From Flavobacterium sp. (GTDB lineage Bacteria > Bacteroidota > Bacteroidia > Flavobacteriales > Flavobacteriaceae), in contig NZ_SEBS01000010.1 of assembly GCF_004211145.1 (NCBI RefSeq), forward strand, positions 1 through 64,000: a stretch of 64,000 nt of DNA. The letters run 5' to 3'. Below the pieces are notes generated by a model that made no database searches, was not told the DNA's origin, and was given only the letters and a program-made list of their open reading frames with translations. This document shows, piece by piece, positions 54,856-63,082 of the stretch. Every line of letters begins with the position of its first letter. Positions within the stretch are counted from its first letter, which is position 1. Both the position numbers and the translations under genes were made by a program.

Positions 54856-56834
54856 CTATAGCGCGACATTACTCTACCCAGTTTTTCTGAGAACGTGCTG
54901 ATGAGCTTGTAGTAATCTATGGCCATCGACAGCGTTTCCGAATTATCGGCTTCCGGTTCTTGGGAGATTTCCCCTTTCAATTCTTCGATGATCCTATCGA
55001 CGAGATACCAGCGCAATGTAAGTATGGTTTCTGAAACGTATTGCCCGATGGTTTGATCCTTGAGTTTCACGACGATGTTCTGCGATTCCCAATTGTGCAA
55101 GGCTTCGCGCTCTTCGGTCATTAGAATATCGGTGACATCGCTCGAGAATTCGGGCGGCAACTGCTGCACGTATTGTTCCATCACGAAGTTCTCCTCCTGC
55201 TGGTAATACGCGATCAGATTGTTGTAAATCTCACGGAACAACGGATTCGCAAGTTCGGTTTCGTCTTCCTGCAAACTCAGGAAAACGCGCTCGTACACTT
55301 TGAATTCGCGCTTCATGCTGACCATTTCGAGTTCGCCCTCGGGATTCGCCTGGAAAACCACGTCTTCGAATTCTTCCGATCGGTTTCCGTACAACAATAG
55401 AATTTCAAGGATTTTACGTTCGAGTTCGTACTGGACGTCGACCTTTTCCTGTGGTTGCGGCTCTTCAGTATTACGGACGACTTCAAACGCCTTTTGGTCC
55501 TGTTTGAGTTTCTTGCCCGCGTCGTCGATATCTTTCTGGACGAGTTGTGCGAGCGTGCTCACCAAAACCTGCTCTGAGATATCCATGATGCGCGCACATT
55601 CGCGGATGTAAATTTCGCGCTGGATGCGATCGGGAATCTTCGAAATGCTCGTAACCATATCGCGGATCAATCCGGCTTTCTTCACGGGATCGTTCTGGGC
55701 TTCGTCAACGAGCAACGACGCCTTGAACTGTATGAAATCCTTGGCATTCGTCTCAAGATATTTCAAAAGCTCTTCGTGAGGCGTTTTGCGCGCGAAACTA
55801 TCGGGATCCTCGCCGTCAGGGAACGTGCAGACTTTTACGTTCATGCCTTCCTCGAGGATCAGATCGATGCCTCGGATCGACGCGCGCAAACCGGCCGCGT
55901 CACCGTCGAAAAGCACCGTTATGTTTTTGGTCAACCGACTGACGAGACGAATCTGGTCAGGCGTCAAAGCCGTTCCCGACGACGAGACGACGTTTTCGAT
56001 TCCCGCCTGGTTGAATTGGATCACGTCGGTATAACCTTCCACGAGGAAACAGTTGTCGAGTTTGGCGATCGATTGTTTCGCCTGGAAAATCCCGTACAAA
56101 ACTTTACTCTTGTGGTAAATATCGCTTTCGGGCGAATTCAGGTATTTCGCGACCTTTTTGTCATTCGTCAGGATCCGACCGCCGAAACCGAGCACGCGAC
56201 CTGACATGCTGTGTATCGGAAACATCACGCGATGACGGAAACGGTCGACGGTTCGTCCGTCTTCACGCACGATCGTCAAACCCGTGCTTTCGAGGAATTC
56301 AAGTTTGTAGCCTTTCCCGAGCGCTTCCTTCGAGAACGCGTCCCAATTTTCAGGCGAATAACCGAGTCCGAATTTCTTGATGGTGTCCATGTTGAAACCG
56401 CGTTCCTTGAAGTACGAAAGCCCGATCGCCTTGCCTTCGTCGGAATTCAATAAGATGTCGTTGAAATATTTTTGGGCGTATTCCGAGACTAAAAACATGC
56501 TTTCGCGAACATCGATCAATGCTTTTTCCTCGTCGGTTCTTTCAGTTTCCTCGATTTCGATGTTGTATTTCTTGGCGAGATAACGGATCGCTTCCGGATA
56601 CGTGAAATGCTCGTGTTCCATCAGGAAAGCCACGACGTTTCCGCCTTTGCCCGACGAGAAATCCTTCCAGATTTGCTTTACGGGCGACACCATGAATGAA
56701 GGCGAACGCTCATCGGTAAAAGGACTCAGGCCTTTCAAGTTCGATCCGGCGCGCTTCAATTGCACGAAATCACCGATCACTTCTTCAAGTCGGGCGGTTT
56801 CGAAAACGGTGTCGATGGAGGCTTTTGAGATCAT
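54852..56834 (-). CDS. dnaG: DNA primase DnaG without zinc ligands
   Basis: DnaG lays RNA primers for replication. The 660-residue product has an N-terminal domain that aligns with the zinc-binding domain, followed by the TOPRIM core (FLVEGYTDVIQF about 260-271, VLFDGDAAG about 309-317) and a C-terminal helicase-contact region. In the N-terminal domain the four metal-ligand positions are S37, T40, D58 and S61 (GLSPFTDERSPSF and KDFSSGKGG), where a standard primase has C, H, C and C. The fold seems kept but zinc cannot be held there. The rest is complete. Confidence 0.95.
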   Translation of the reverse strand: MISKASIDTVFETARLEEVIGDFVQLKRAGSNLKGLSPFTDERSPSFMVSPVKQIWKDFSSGKGGNVVAFLMEHEHFTYPEAIRYLAKKYNIEIEETERTDEEKALIDVRESMFLVSEYAQKYFNDILLNSDEGKAIGLSYFKERGFNMDTIKKFGLGYSPENWDAFSKEALGKGYKLEFLESTGLTIVREDGRTVDRFRHRVMFPIHSMSGRVLGFGGRILTNDKKVAKYLNSPESDIYHKSKVLYGIFQAKQSIAKLDNCFLVEGYTDVIQFNQAGIENVVSSSGTALTPDQIRLVSRLTKNITVLFDGDAAGLRASIRGIDLILEEGMNVKVCTFPDGEDPDSFARKTPHEELLKYLETNAKDFIQFKASLLVDEAQNDPVKKAGLIRDMVTSISKIPDRIQREIYIRECARIMDISEQVLVSTLAQLVQKDIDDAGKKLKQDQKAFEVVRNTEEPQPQEKVDVQYELERKILEILLLYGNRSEEFEDVVFQANPEGELEMVSMKREFKVYERVFLSLQEDETELANPLFREIYNNLIAYYQQEENFVMEQYVQQLPPEFSSDVTDILMTEEREALHNWESQNIVVKLKDQTIGQYVSETILTLRWYLVDRIIEELKGEISQEPEADNSETLSMAIDYYKLISTFSEKLGRVMSRYS

Positions 56835-56837
56835 TTT

Positions 56838-56865
56838 GTCGAATGTCGAAAGTCAAAAGTCGAAC
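56838..56865 (-). repeat. Heptamer array in the dnaG leader
   Basis: Four consecutive 7-base units of the type GTCGAAT (GTCGAAA, GTCAAAA, GTCGAAC) end 3 bases before the dnaG start. No inverted partner is seen. It would be in the 5' leader of the message. Confidence 0.7.
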
Positions 56866-56903
56866 GAGTGGCTCGCGGTATATTTGACATTTTGGGCAAG
56901 ATA

Positions 56904-56911
56904 CAAAGTTA
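56904..56911 (-). promoter_or_regulatory. -7 box of dnaG
   Basis: TAACTTTG on the minus strand fits TAnnTTTG and lies about 70 bases before the dnaG ATG. The heptamer array lies between. Confidence 0.5.
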
Positions 56912-56950
56912 TTCTTTTTAGACGTGAAGATGAAACGCTTACAGCAAAAC

Positions 56951-57092
56951 ATTATTTTAGCCATGAAGGAACAAAGGCTCGAAGTTTTCGAATTCTACAG
57001 TAATTTTTTGAAGATTTCCATACCGATCGAAAACACAAACAAATCAAAATATACCTTTGTGCCTTCGCGACTTCGTGTCTTCGTGTCCACGC
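56951..57092. repeat. Inverted-arm element with CACGAAG-type arms
   Basis: The left arm (about 56953-56985) is built from units like CATGAAGG and AACAAAGG. The right arm (about 57052-57090) has the complement in 8-base units (GCCTTCGC, GACTTCGT, GTCTTCGT). The core is about 70 bases and A/T-rich with no gene. It is of the same class as the arms around the gene at 897-1253, but empty. Confidence 0.6.
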
Positions 57093-57101
57093 CGATCGTC
57101 C

Positions 57102-57146
57102 AAAAAAAAAAACGCTCCGATTCCAACATCGAACCGAAGCGTTTCA
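57102..57146 (-). terminator. Terminator after the outer-membrane protein gene
   Basis: On the minus strand AAACGCT pairs with AGCGTTT, followed by further CG and GAA/TTC pairs across two mismatches, and an 11-base T tract (A's at 57102-57112) follows. It ends the sigma / membrane protein / outer-membrane protein operon. Confidence 0.6.
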
Positions 57147-57181
57147 ACTTTCATAACTAACTTTCAACCACCCGATTTTCA

Positions 57182-57229
57182 GGATCTCAGGTACTCAGGT
57201 ACTCAGGCACTCAGGCACTCAGGCACTCT
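57182..57229. repeat. CTCAGGCA array before the terminator
   Basis: Five to six 8-base units of CTCAGGTA and CTCAGGCA lie directly against the stop of the outer-membrane protein gene at 57228. The same unit family recurs at about 41492-41531 and in the arms near 23454-23716. Confidence 0.75.
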
Positions 57230-58277
57230 AATTAAAATCCCAGCGAACCCCAAACGAAATGTTGTTCTGATCGACCGCATTGTCCTCAAAAACCGGCTGT
57301 AAATCATACTTGCAATACAAACTCACGGCCTTGTAACCAACGTACGCACTCAAGCCGTACACGAAATTATTGACATTGTAATCACCGACGGTTTTTTGGT
57401 TGACTTCATTATTGTTGTCGTCCTGGAATTCGATGACGCGTTTCGATTTCACGTTTGCGCCGACGAATCCGCCGAGGCCGAATCGGAAAGATTCATGCGT
57501 ATAAAAACGTCCGTACTTGTCTTTGCCTGAAAAATCGAATTCCAAATGTACCGGCAGCACGAGGTTCACGTTCCTGAAGCGCGAATCGCCAAGGTTAACG
57601 GGACTGTCGACGAGCAACGTCTGTTCACCTACTTCTTCGTAGTAACGGTTGTCGGTCGGGCGAACGGTATTCCATTGCATCGACAAACCGTATTTCAAGT
57701 GCAAAAGGTTGTTGTTTTTTAGCAGACGCGTGTTCGCCGTAAGCCCGAGTTCGTAGAAATGCGAACCCCAGACGCGGTAGTCGGAATGCGCCATCGCGCC
57801 GTCGGTGAGAAAATGGTTGAGACCGAATGCGAAAACCAGTTGCGAAGTCGTGCGGTTTTCGCCTTTCATCGTATCGCGTTCCGTCGTGCTCGTTTCTACT
57901 TTGAAACCGCCCATCGGACTTGCCATTAACCGGTAACGGCGTGTCGAATCGCGCTCGGTGACTTTGCCTTCGACTTTTTCCTGAACGAGTTTCTTGAGCT
58001 CGTCCTGCGCGGCGGCCGTACGGCGTTCGATGTTGGCGGCGCGGACTTCAGCGAATTCGAGTTTCACCGAATCGGCTTGTTCAGACGTGATCTGACCCGA
58101 TTCGAGTTGTTTGTTGACGCCGTCGACTTCTTCTTTCAAAGCCGATTTCTCCTCTTTTGTGATCAACGCGATCTTGTCTGAAATGACTTTGATCCGGTCT
58201 TCAAAGGTTTGCTGCGCGACCGATTTGCTAACAAAAAGGCACAGCGACATTGCTACGTAAATAATAACGCTTTTCAT
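57228..58277 (-). CDS. Outer-membrane beta-barrel protein with coiled coil
   Basis: I do not recognise a named family. The 349-residue product has a signal peptide (ending SVAQQ), a long charged helical region (about 25-110: VISDKIALITKEEKSALKEEVDG, in part), and then a run of amphipathic strands (about 115-349) that ends in the barrel-like ISFGVRWDFN. It could be a barrel anchored by a coiled coil. It is the last of the three-gene set that starts with an ECF sigma factor, so it may be the output of that control circuit. Confidence 0.8.
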   Translation of the reverse strand: MKSVIIYVAMSLCLFVSKSVAQQTFEDRIKVISDKIALITKEEKSALKEEVDGVNKQLESGQITSEQADSVKLEFAEVRAANIERRTAAAQDELKKLVQEKVEGKVTERDSTRRYRLMASPMGGFKVETSTTERDTMKGENRTTSQLVFAFGLNHFLTDGAMAHSDYRVWGSHFYELGLTANTRLLKNNNLLHLKYGLSMQWNTVRPTDNRYYEEVGEQTLLVDSPVNLGDSRFRNVNLVLPVHLEFDFSGKDKYGRFYTHESFRFGLGGFVGANVKSKRVIEFQDDNNNEVNQKTVGDYNVNNFVYGLSAYVGYKAVSLYCKYDLQPVFEDNAVDQNNISFGVRWDFN

Positions 58278-58304
58278 GGTGTTCGTGATTTTAATTGATG
58301 ATGA

Positions 58305-59036
58305 TTAGTGGTTTTCGTCGAGGTTGCGGTTCTCGACAGCTACTTTTACCTGTTGGTAATTCTTGTTGAGCGCGCGAAGTGCTTTTTGGCGCAACGTGAG
58401 TTTCTCCTCGGCCTGGCTGTCTACCTGCGACAATAAACTGCGCGCATTGACCTTTACCGAACCTTTGTTTTCCTCGCGTTTTGCCTGTGCAGCCGCCAGA
58501 AGCTCGTCAGCGTTCGGGCCGGTTGCAGCTTGATTCAACTGCGTTTTTTGATTGATGATTGCGTCGGGTTGACGTTCGGGCTGCTTTTCATTTTGATTGA
58601 TGATCGTGTTGTCGGCGATCAGTTGCTTTTGCGATGAACGCGTTATCGCTTTTACTTTCCTGACCGATGGTTTCTTACTTTCGATTCCGCCCGACGAAGC
58701 GGCGATTTGCGCTTTCGGAATCACCGTCGTCACCGAATCGACTATCGCGGGTGCTTGCACTTCAGGTTTCTCAGCCGTTTGCGTCGCGATTGTGGTATTT
58801 TGATCAGGCGCCGTTGCCGTTCCTTGACGGAAAAACAGCGTCCCGATGAACAAAAAACCTAAAAAGCCCGCGGCGATATATAACCATTTGTAATTGCGTC
58901 TGATCGCGACGACTTTGGGTTGCGCCTCAGTTGCGGTCAACATCGCGTCAAGCCTGTCCCAAGCCGCGCCGCTTGGCTGGATTTCGCGTTGATTCAATTT
59001 CTCGCCAAACTCCTTCTCCATTTTATTCCGTGCCAT
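58305..59036 (-). CDS. Predicted anti-sigma-like membrane protein
   Basis: The 243-residue product has a cytoplasmic N-terminus with a short helical motif (EKEFGEKLNQREIQPSGAAWDRLDAML), one membrane segment (WLYIAAGFLGFLFIGTLFF, about 50-68) and a disordered, Gln/Ala-rich periplasmic tail. This is the plan of anti-sigma factors in Bacteroidota sigma / anti-sigma pairs. It overlaps the sigma gene by 14 bases. No zinc anti-sigma motif is visible, so the call rests on position and plan. Confidence 0.75.
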   Translation of the reverse strand: MARNKMEKEFGEKLNQREIQPSGAAWDRLDAMLTATEAQPKVVAIRRNYKWLYIAAGFLGFLFIGTLFFRQGTATAPDQNTTIATQTAEKPEVQAPAIVDSVTTVIPKAQIAASSGGIESKKPSVRKVKAITRSSQKQLIADNTIINQNEKQPERQPDAIINQKTQLNQAATGPNADELLAAAQAKREENKGSVKVNARSLLSQVDSQAEEKLTLRQKALRALNKNYQQVKVAVENRNLDENH

Positions 59037-59583
59037 ACTGATAATTTTTTAGTTTGGAAACCTGTTCCTGCAATAGTCGGCGGGCGTGCGACAATTGCGA
59101 TTTCGACGTGCCTTCGTTTATGCCCAACATCTCGGCGATTTCGCGGTGTTTGTAACCTTCGACGGCGTACAGGTTAAAAATCATTTTATATCCGTCGGGC
59201 AAATTGTCGATCAAACTTTGGATGTCGTCAACGCTCAATCCTGATTCGATGTTGTTGAAACTGTCTTCGACATAATAATGGTCGTCGAGAAAACTCACTT
59301 TCTTTTGGACGCGCAGCCACGAAATGCATTCGTTGACCATGATGCGTCGGATCCAACCTTCAAAACTTCCTTCGTGTTTGAAATTCTTGAGGTTCGCGAA
59401 CACTTTCATGAAAGCCGTGATCATCAAATCCTCGGCGTGCTGTATGTCTTTTGCGTATTGTCGGCAAACGCTGAGCATTTTGGGAGAATACTGAGAGTAG
59501 ATTTTTTGCTGCGCGTGCCGATTGTTTTCGACAGCCAGTGCGATGATCTCGTGTTGCTCCTGATGTAATGCGATTACCTTCAA
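59023..59583 (-). CDS. ECF RNA polymerase sigma factor
   Basis: The 186-residue product has region 2 (YSPKMLSVCRQYAKDIQHAEDLMITAFMKVF, in part, about 32-62, with FEGWIRRIMVNECISWLR) and region 4 (LPDGYKMIFNLYAVEGYKHREIAEMLGINEGTSKSQLSHARRLL, in part, about 128-172). It directs expression of the two genes downstream and perhaps others. It lacks a FecR partner of the usual type; the overlapping membrane protein is the likely anti-sigma factor. Confidence 0.92.
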   Translation of the reverse strand: MKVIALHQEQHEIIALAVENNRHAQQKIYSQYSPKMLSVCRQYAKDIQHAEDLMITAFMKVFANLKNFKHEGSFEGWIRRIMVNECISWLRVQKKVSFLDDHYYVEDSFNNIESGLSVDDIQSLIDNLPDGYKMIFNLYAVEGYKHREIAEMLGINEGTSKSQLSHARRLLQEQVSKLKNYQYGTE

Positions 59584-59708
59584 AATGTTTTAGCGTGTTT
59601 CTATTGGCATAGACGATGGCTTTCAAAAAAGCGTTGCATTGAAGTGGCAAAATTTTTTGAAATAATTTACGAAGCCTTTATTTGCAAGGGTTCGCGTCAA
59701 TAAAAATT

Positions 59709-60686
59709 TTATTTTTTTCGTTCGATGACGTAATTGACCATGAGTTCGAGCGCACTTTTGAACTCCGATTCGGGATATTTTTGCAACAGCACGAGCGCTT
59801 CTTCGCGAAAAGCTTCCATTTTTTGCTCGGCGTAGGCCAATCCGTTTTTTTCTTTGACGAAATTAATGACTTCCTTGACGCGCTTCTTGTCTTTGTTGTG
59901 GTTCTTGACCGAATTGATCACCCAACTTTTTTCCTTTGCCGAACAATTGTTCAACACATGGATCAGCGGAAGCGTCATTTTTTGTTCCTTGATGTCGATT
60001 CCGGTGGGTTTCCCGATCGCTTCTTCAGAATAATCGAACAAGTCGTCTTTGATCTGGAACGCCATTCCGATGAGTTCTCCGAACTTGCGCATGTTCTCGA
60101 CGTCGGCTTCATCGTCAGTAACCGAACGGGCTCCGAGCGCGCAGCAGGAAGCGATCAATGTCGCAGTCTTCTTTCGGATGATTTCGTAATAGACATCTTC
60201 AGTAATATCGAGCCTTCTCGCCTTTTCTATCTGAAGCAATTCGCCTTCACTCATTTCACGGACCGCGACCGAAATTATCTTGAGCAAATCGAAGTCGCCG
60301 TTGTCGATCGACAGCAATAAACCTTTCGAAAGCAAATAATCGCCCACGAGCACTGCAATTTTATTCTTCCAAAGCGCGTTAATAGAAAAGAATCCGCGGC
60401 GTCGGTTACTGTCATCGACCACGTCATCGTGTACCAAAGTTGCCGTATGTATGAGTTCGATGACCGAAGCGCCCCGATAAGTGCGTTCGTTTACGTCACT
60501 CCCGGAAACCATTTTGGCGACGAGAAATACGAACATCGGCCGCATTTGCTTGCCTTTCCGATTGACGATATAATACGTGATGCGGTTGAGAAGTGCGACT
60601 TGTGAAGACATCGCCTCGTAGAACTTCGTTTCGAAAAGTTCCATTTCCTGCCGGATGGGTTGCTTTATTTGCGCGGTGACGTTCAT
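59709..60686 (-). CDS. Polyprenyl diphosphate synthase
   Basis: This 325-residue trans-isoprenyl diphosphate synthase builds the long side chain of menaquinone or a similar product. The first Asp-rich motif is HDDVVDD (about 82-88) and the second is KDDLFDY (about 212-218). The family FQIKDDLFDY segment and the FxxK-type EYSEEAIGKP run are complete. Chain length cannot be told from sequence alone. It is monocistronic with a clear promoter. Confidence 0.93.
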   Translation of the reverse strand: MNVTAQIKQPIRQEMELFETKFYEAMSSQVALLNRITYYIVNRKGKQMRPMFVFLVAKMVSGSDVNERTYRGASVIELIHTATLVHDDVVDDSNRRRGFFSINALWKNKIAVLVGDYLLSKGLLLSIDNGDFDLLKIISVAVREMSEGELLQIEKARRLDITEDVYYEIIRKKTATLIASCCALGARSVTDDEADVENMRKFGELIGMAFQIKDDLFDYSEEAIGKPTGIDIKEQKMTLPLIHVLNNCSAKEKSWVINSVKNHNKDKKRVKEVINFVKEKNGLAYAEQKMEAFREEALVLLQKYPESEFKSALELMVNYVIERKK

Positions 60687-60694
60687 TTACCTTT

Positions 60695-60724
60695 CAAAGA
60701 TAGTCGATACGGGTAAAAGTTCAA
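60695..60724 (-). promoter_or_regulatory. Promoter of the polyprenyl synthase gene, TTG / 19 / TATCTTTG
   Basis: On the minus strand TTG at 60724-60722, a spacer of exactly 19 bases and TATCTTTG at 60702-60695 are a full match to the Bacteroidota consensus. The ATG is 8 bases downstream of the -7 box. Confidence 0.75.
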
Positions 60725-60811
60725 AGGTTATATTCGTTGCGTTTTTTTTTAATCGCCTTAAACCAAATGCCAAAAGTTTCGTCTAGAAGCCAAACCGTAA
60801 ACCAAAAAAAT

Positions 60812-61645
60812 ATGAAAACTAAATTTTTACTCGCAGTTGCTGCGCTTTCAATCGCTTTCGTTGGCTGTAACCGTGAAGACGATCCGGTGTTTAACGCGCA
60901 AACCGCCAAAGTAAGTGCCGAGATGGACGTCATTGCCGACGATGTTTCCCAAATTGCTGAAGAAGAATACAAAAATCAGGAAGCGAACGCCGGTCGCCCC
61001 GATAACGTCACGGCATTACTCCCGGCCTGCGCTACCGTAACCACTACTTTTGACGACTTTACCCAAACCTGGACGAGCGTGATCGATTTTGGGGATTCGA
61101 ACTGCTCGCTCGCCAACGGAAATTCGGTAAGAGGCGAAATTACGGTTAGCGGAAGCTCAAATTTCGACCAGACGTCCTATGATGTCAGCTACACATTTAA
61201 CAATTTCTATCACAACGACCGATTAGTCCAGGGAACTCGCGATGTCACGTTTACTTGGGAAAGCACGGCCGCACAGGCGGATCAGCACACCGTGGCGAAC
61301 ATCGACCTCGATTTGACCGTTACCTATCCGAATGGAAACGAATACCACAGGACCGGACATCGCATCCGTGAACTTATCGCAGGTTACGGCACGCCATTCA
61401 ACTGGATCGACAATACGTATCAGGTTTCAGGACAATGGACGACTACAGGACCGAACGGAAGCTGGTCGAGTACTATCGGAACACCATTGGTTTACAACGT
61501 ACAATGCGGCTACATCGCCAGCGGAACCCTCGAATTCACCACGGATTCGAACAACGCGCTGCTCGATTACGGCGACGGGCTCTGTGACTGGTTCGCCACT
61601 TTGACCATAAACGGCGGCAACGAGACCACGATTACTCTGAATTAA
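60812..61645 (+). CDS. Predicted lipoprotein, unknown function
   Basis: The ATG at 60812 gives 277 residues with a lipoprotein signal (AFVGCNREDDP, Cys at about 19); the open frame upstream to 60737 lacks a signal. An Asp/Glu-rich stretch follows, then a beta-rich body (TWTSVIDFGDSNCSLANGNSVRGEITVSG, in part) with repeated Gly-rich turns. It is similar in layout to other short flavobacterial surface lipoproteins, but I cannot assign a family. Confidence 0.8.
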   Translation: MKTKFLLAVAALSIAFVGCNREDDPVFNAQTAKVSAEMDVIADDVSQIAEEEYKNQEANAGRPDNVTALLPACATVTTTFDDFTQTWTSVIDFGDSNCSLANGNSVRGEITVSGSSNFDQTSYDVSYTFNNFYHNDRLVQGTRDVTFTWESTAAQADQHTVANIDLDLTVTYPNGNEYHRTGHRIRELIAGYGTPFNWIDNTYQVSGQWTTTGPNGSWSSTIGTPLVYNVQCGYIASGTLEFTTDSNNALLDYGDGLCDWFATLTINGGNETTITLN

Positions 61646-61666
61646 TTAAGGTTAATTATATTCAAC

Positions 61667-61697
61667 GAAAAACGCCCTCAGGACTGGGGCGTTTTTT
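61667..61697. terminator. Bidirectional terminator after the lipoprotein gene
   Basis: AAAACGCCC / GGGCGTTTT with loop TCAGGACTG is followed by T's and preceded by A's. It serves the convergent rlmN as well. Confidence 0.85.
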
Positions 61698-61718
61698 TAT
61701 GGTGTAAATTGAGGTAAT

Positions 61719-62762
61719 TTATTCTTCTTTGTTGGCGAGTTGCCCGCAGGCCGCATCGATGTCTTTGCCTCGGCTGCGACGCACCTTTGCGACAATGTCG
61801 GCACGTTCAAGCGCTTTGATGTATGCATTTATCGATTCGTCCGACGCCTGCTGGAATTCTCCGTCGTCGATCGGGTTGTATTCAATCAGGTTTACTTTGC
61901 ACGGTACGTATTTGCAGAATTTGACGAGCGCGTCGATTGAAGCCTTATCGTCGTTGATTCCGCCCCAAACCACATATTCGTATGTCACGCGACTCTTGGT
62001 TTTCACATACCAATATTCAAGTGATTCACGCAGTTCGGTCAACGGGAAATTGGTCGTGAACGGCATGATGCGGTTCCGGGTTGCTTCGATCGCCGAATGT
62101 AAAGAAACCGCGAGCTTGAATCTCACTTCGTCGTCGGCGAGTTTCTTGATCATTTTTGGGATGCCCGAAGTGGAGACCGTGATGCGTTTCGGCGACATGC
62201 CCAAACCTTCGTCCGACGTGATTTTCTCGATCGCCTTCATCACGTTCGGGTAATTCATAAGCGGCTCGCCCATTCCCATGAATACGATGTTCGACAGCGG
62301 ACGGTTGTGGTACAATCGGCTCTCTCGGTCAATTTCGACGACCTGGTCATAGATTTCATCGGGATTCAGATTGCGCATGCGTTTCAATCGTGCCGTCGCG
62401 CAGAAATTGCAATCGAGCGAGCATCCGACCTGACTCGAAACACAAGCCGTCGTCCGCGTCTCGGTCGGGATCAAAACCGATTCAACAAGCAAACCGTCGT
62501 GAAGCCGCACGGCGTTCTTTACCGTTCCGTCTTCGCTTTGCTGCATCTTATCGACCTTGATGTGGTTGATCACGAAGTGTTTCTCGAGCATCGAACGCGT
62601 ATCTTTCGACACGTTCGTCATGTCTTCAAAATTGCGCGCGCCCTTACTCCAAAGCCATTCGTAGACTTGGTTGCCACGAAACGCCTTGTCGCCGTTGGCC
62701 ACAAAAAAATCGCGGAGTTTTTCCTTCGATAATGCGCGTATGTCTTTCTTTTCGATTTCCAC
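61719..62762 (-). CDS. rlmN: 23S rRNA (adenine(2503)-C(2))-methyltransferase RlmN
   Basis: RlmN is a radical-SAM enzyme that methylates A2503 in 23S rRNA and A37 in some tRNAs. The 347-residue product has the CxxxCxxC iron-sulfur motif in GCSLDCNFCATA, the second Cys for methyl transfer near the C-terminus (DIDAACGQL), and the family FMGMGEPLMNY motif. A GTG at 62762 (VEIEKKDIRALSK) gives the standard start; the ATG at 62810 lies upstream of the -7 box. Confidence 0.95.
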   Translation of the reverse strand: MEIEKKDIRALSKEKLRDFFVANGDKAFRGNQVYEWLWSKGARNFEDMTNVSKDTRSMLEKHFVINHIKVDKMQQSEDGTVKNAVRLHDGLLVESVLIPTETRTTACVSSQVGCSLDCNFCATARLKRMRNLNPDEIYDQVVEIDRESRLYHNRPLSNIVFMGMGEPLMNYPNVMKAIEKITSDEGLGMSPKRITVSTSGIPKMIKKLADDEVRFKLAVSLHSAIEATRNRIMPFTTNFPLTELRESLEYWYVKTKSRVTYEYVVWGGINDDKASIDALVKFCKYVPCKVNLIEYNPIDDGEFQQASDESINAYIKALERADIVAKVRRSRGKDIDAACGQLANKEE

Positions 62763-62766
62763 GGTG

Positions 62767-62774
62767 CAAAGATA
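62767..62774 (-). promoter_or_regulatory. -7 box of rlmN
   Basis: TATCTTTG on the minus strand fits TAnnTTTG and ends 4 bases before the GTG start, so the message would be nearly leaderless. Confidence 0.5.
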
Positions 62775-63064
62775 GGTAAAGTTAGGCGTTTGGAGTTTAG
62801 CGGTTAACATTTGCTGTTTTGACGGGAAACCTGTAGAAAATGGTAATCGGATTTAAGGCGTTTGTGTAGGCGGGCCAAATCGAATTGGTTTTGTCACTGT
62901 GAAAATACGATGGGGAAAAATGAGGGTAAATACTTCATAATCCCATAGAAAACAACAACTTAACGAACACCCTGTCAGGGTCCTTTTTATATTTTGTATT
63001 TTCAAAAAGTATCCGACCCACGCCAAAAACTTCCTCAAAAAAATAATTCAAAAATTAACTTTCA
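62775..63064. other. Intergenic stretch, no gene seen
   Basis: About 290 bases between rlmN and the secreted-protein gene. A minus-strand frame of 61 residues crosses it but has no family-like sequence, so it is rejected. I see no repeat or RNA gene. Confidence 0.6.
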
Positions 63065-63072
63065 TAACTTTG
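63065..63072 (+). promoter_or_regulatory. -7 box of the secreted-protein gene
   Basis: TAACTTTG fits TAnnTTTG and lies 10 bases before the ATG at 63083. Confidence 0.5.
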
Positions 63073-63082
63073 AAAAAAAACT

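Noticed and set aside
62853..63038. 61-residue minus-strand frame between rlmN and the secreted-protein gene
   Set aside because: No signal, no motif, and no promoter of the local type; a chance frame is more likely.
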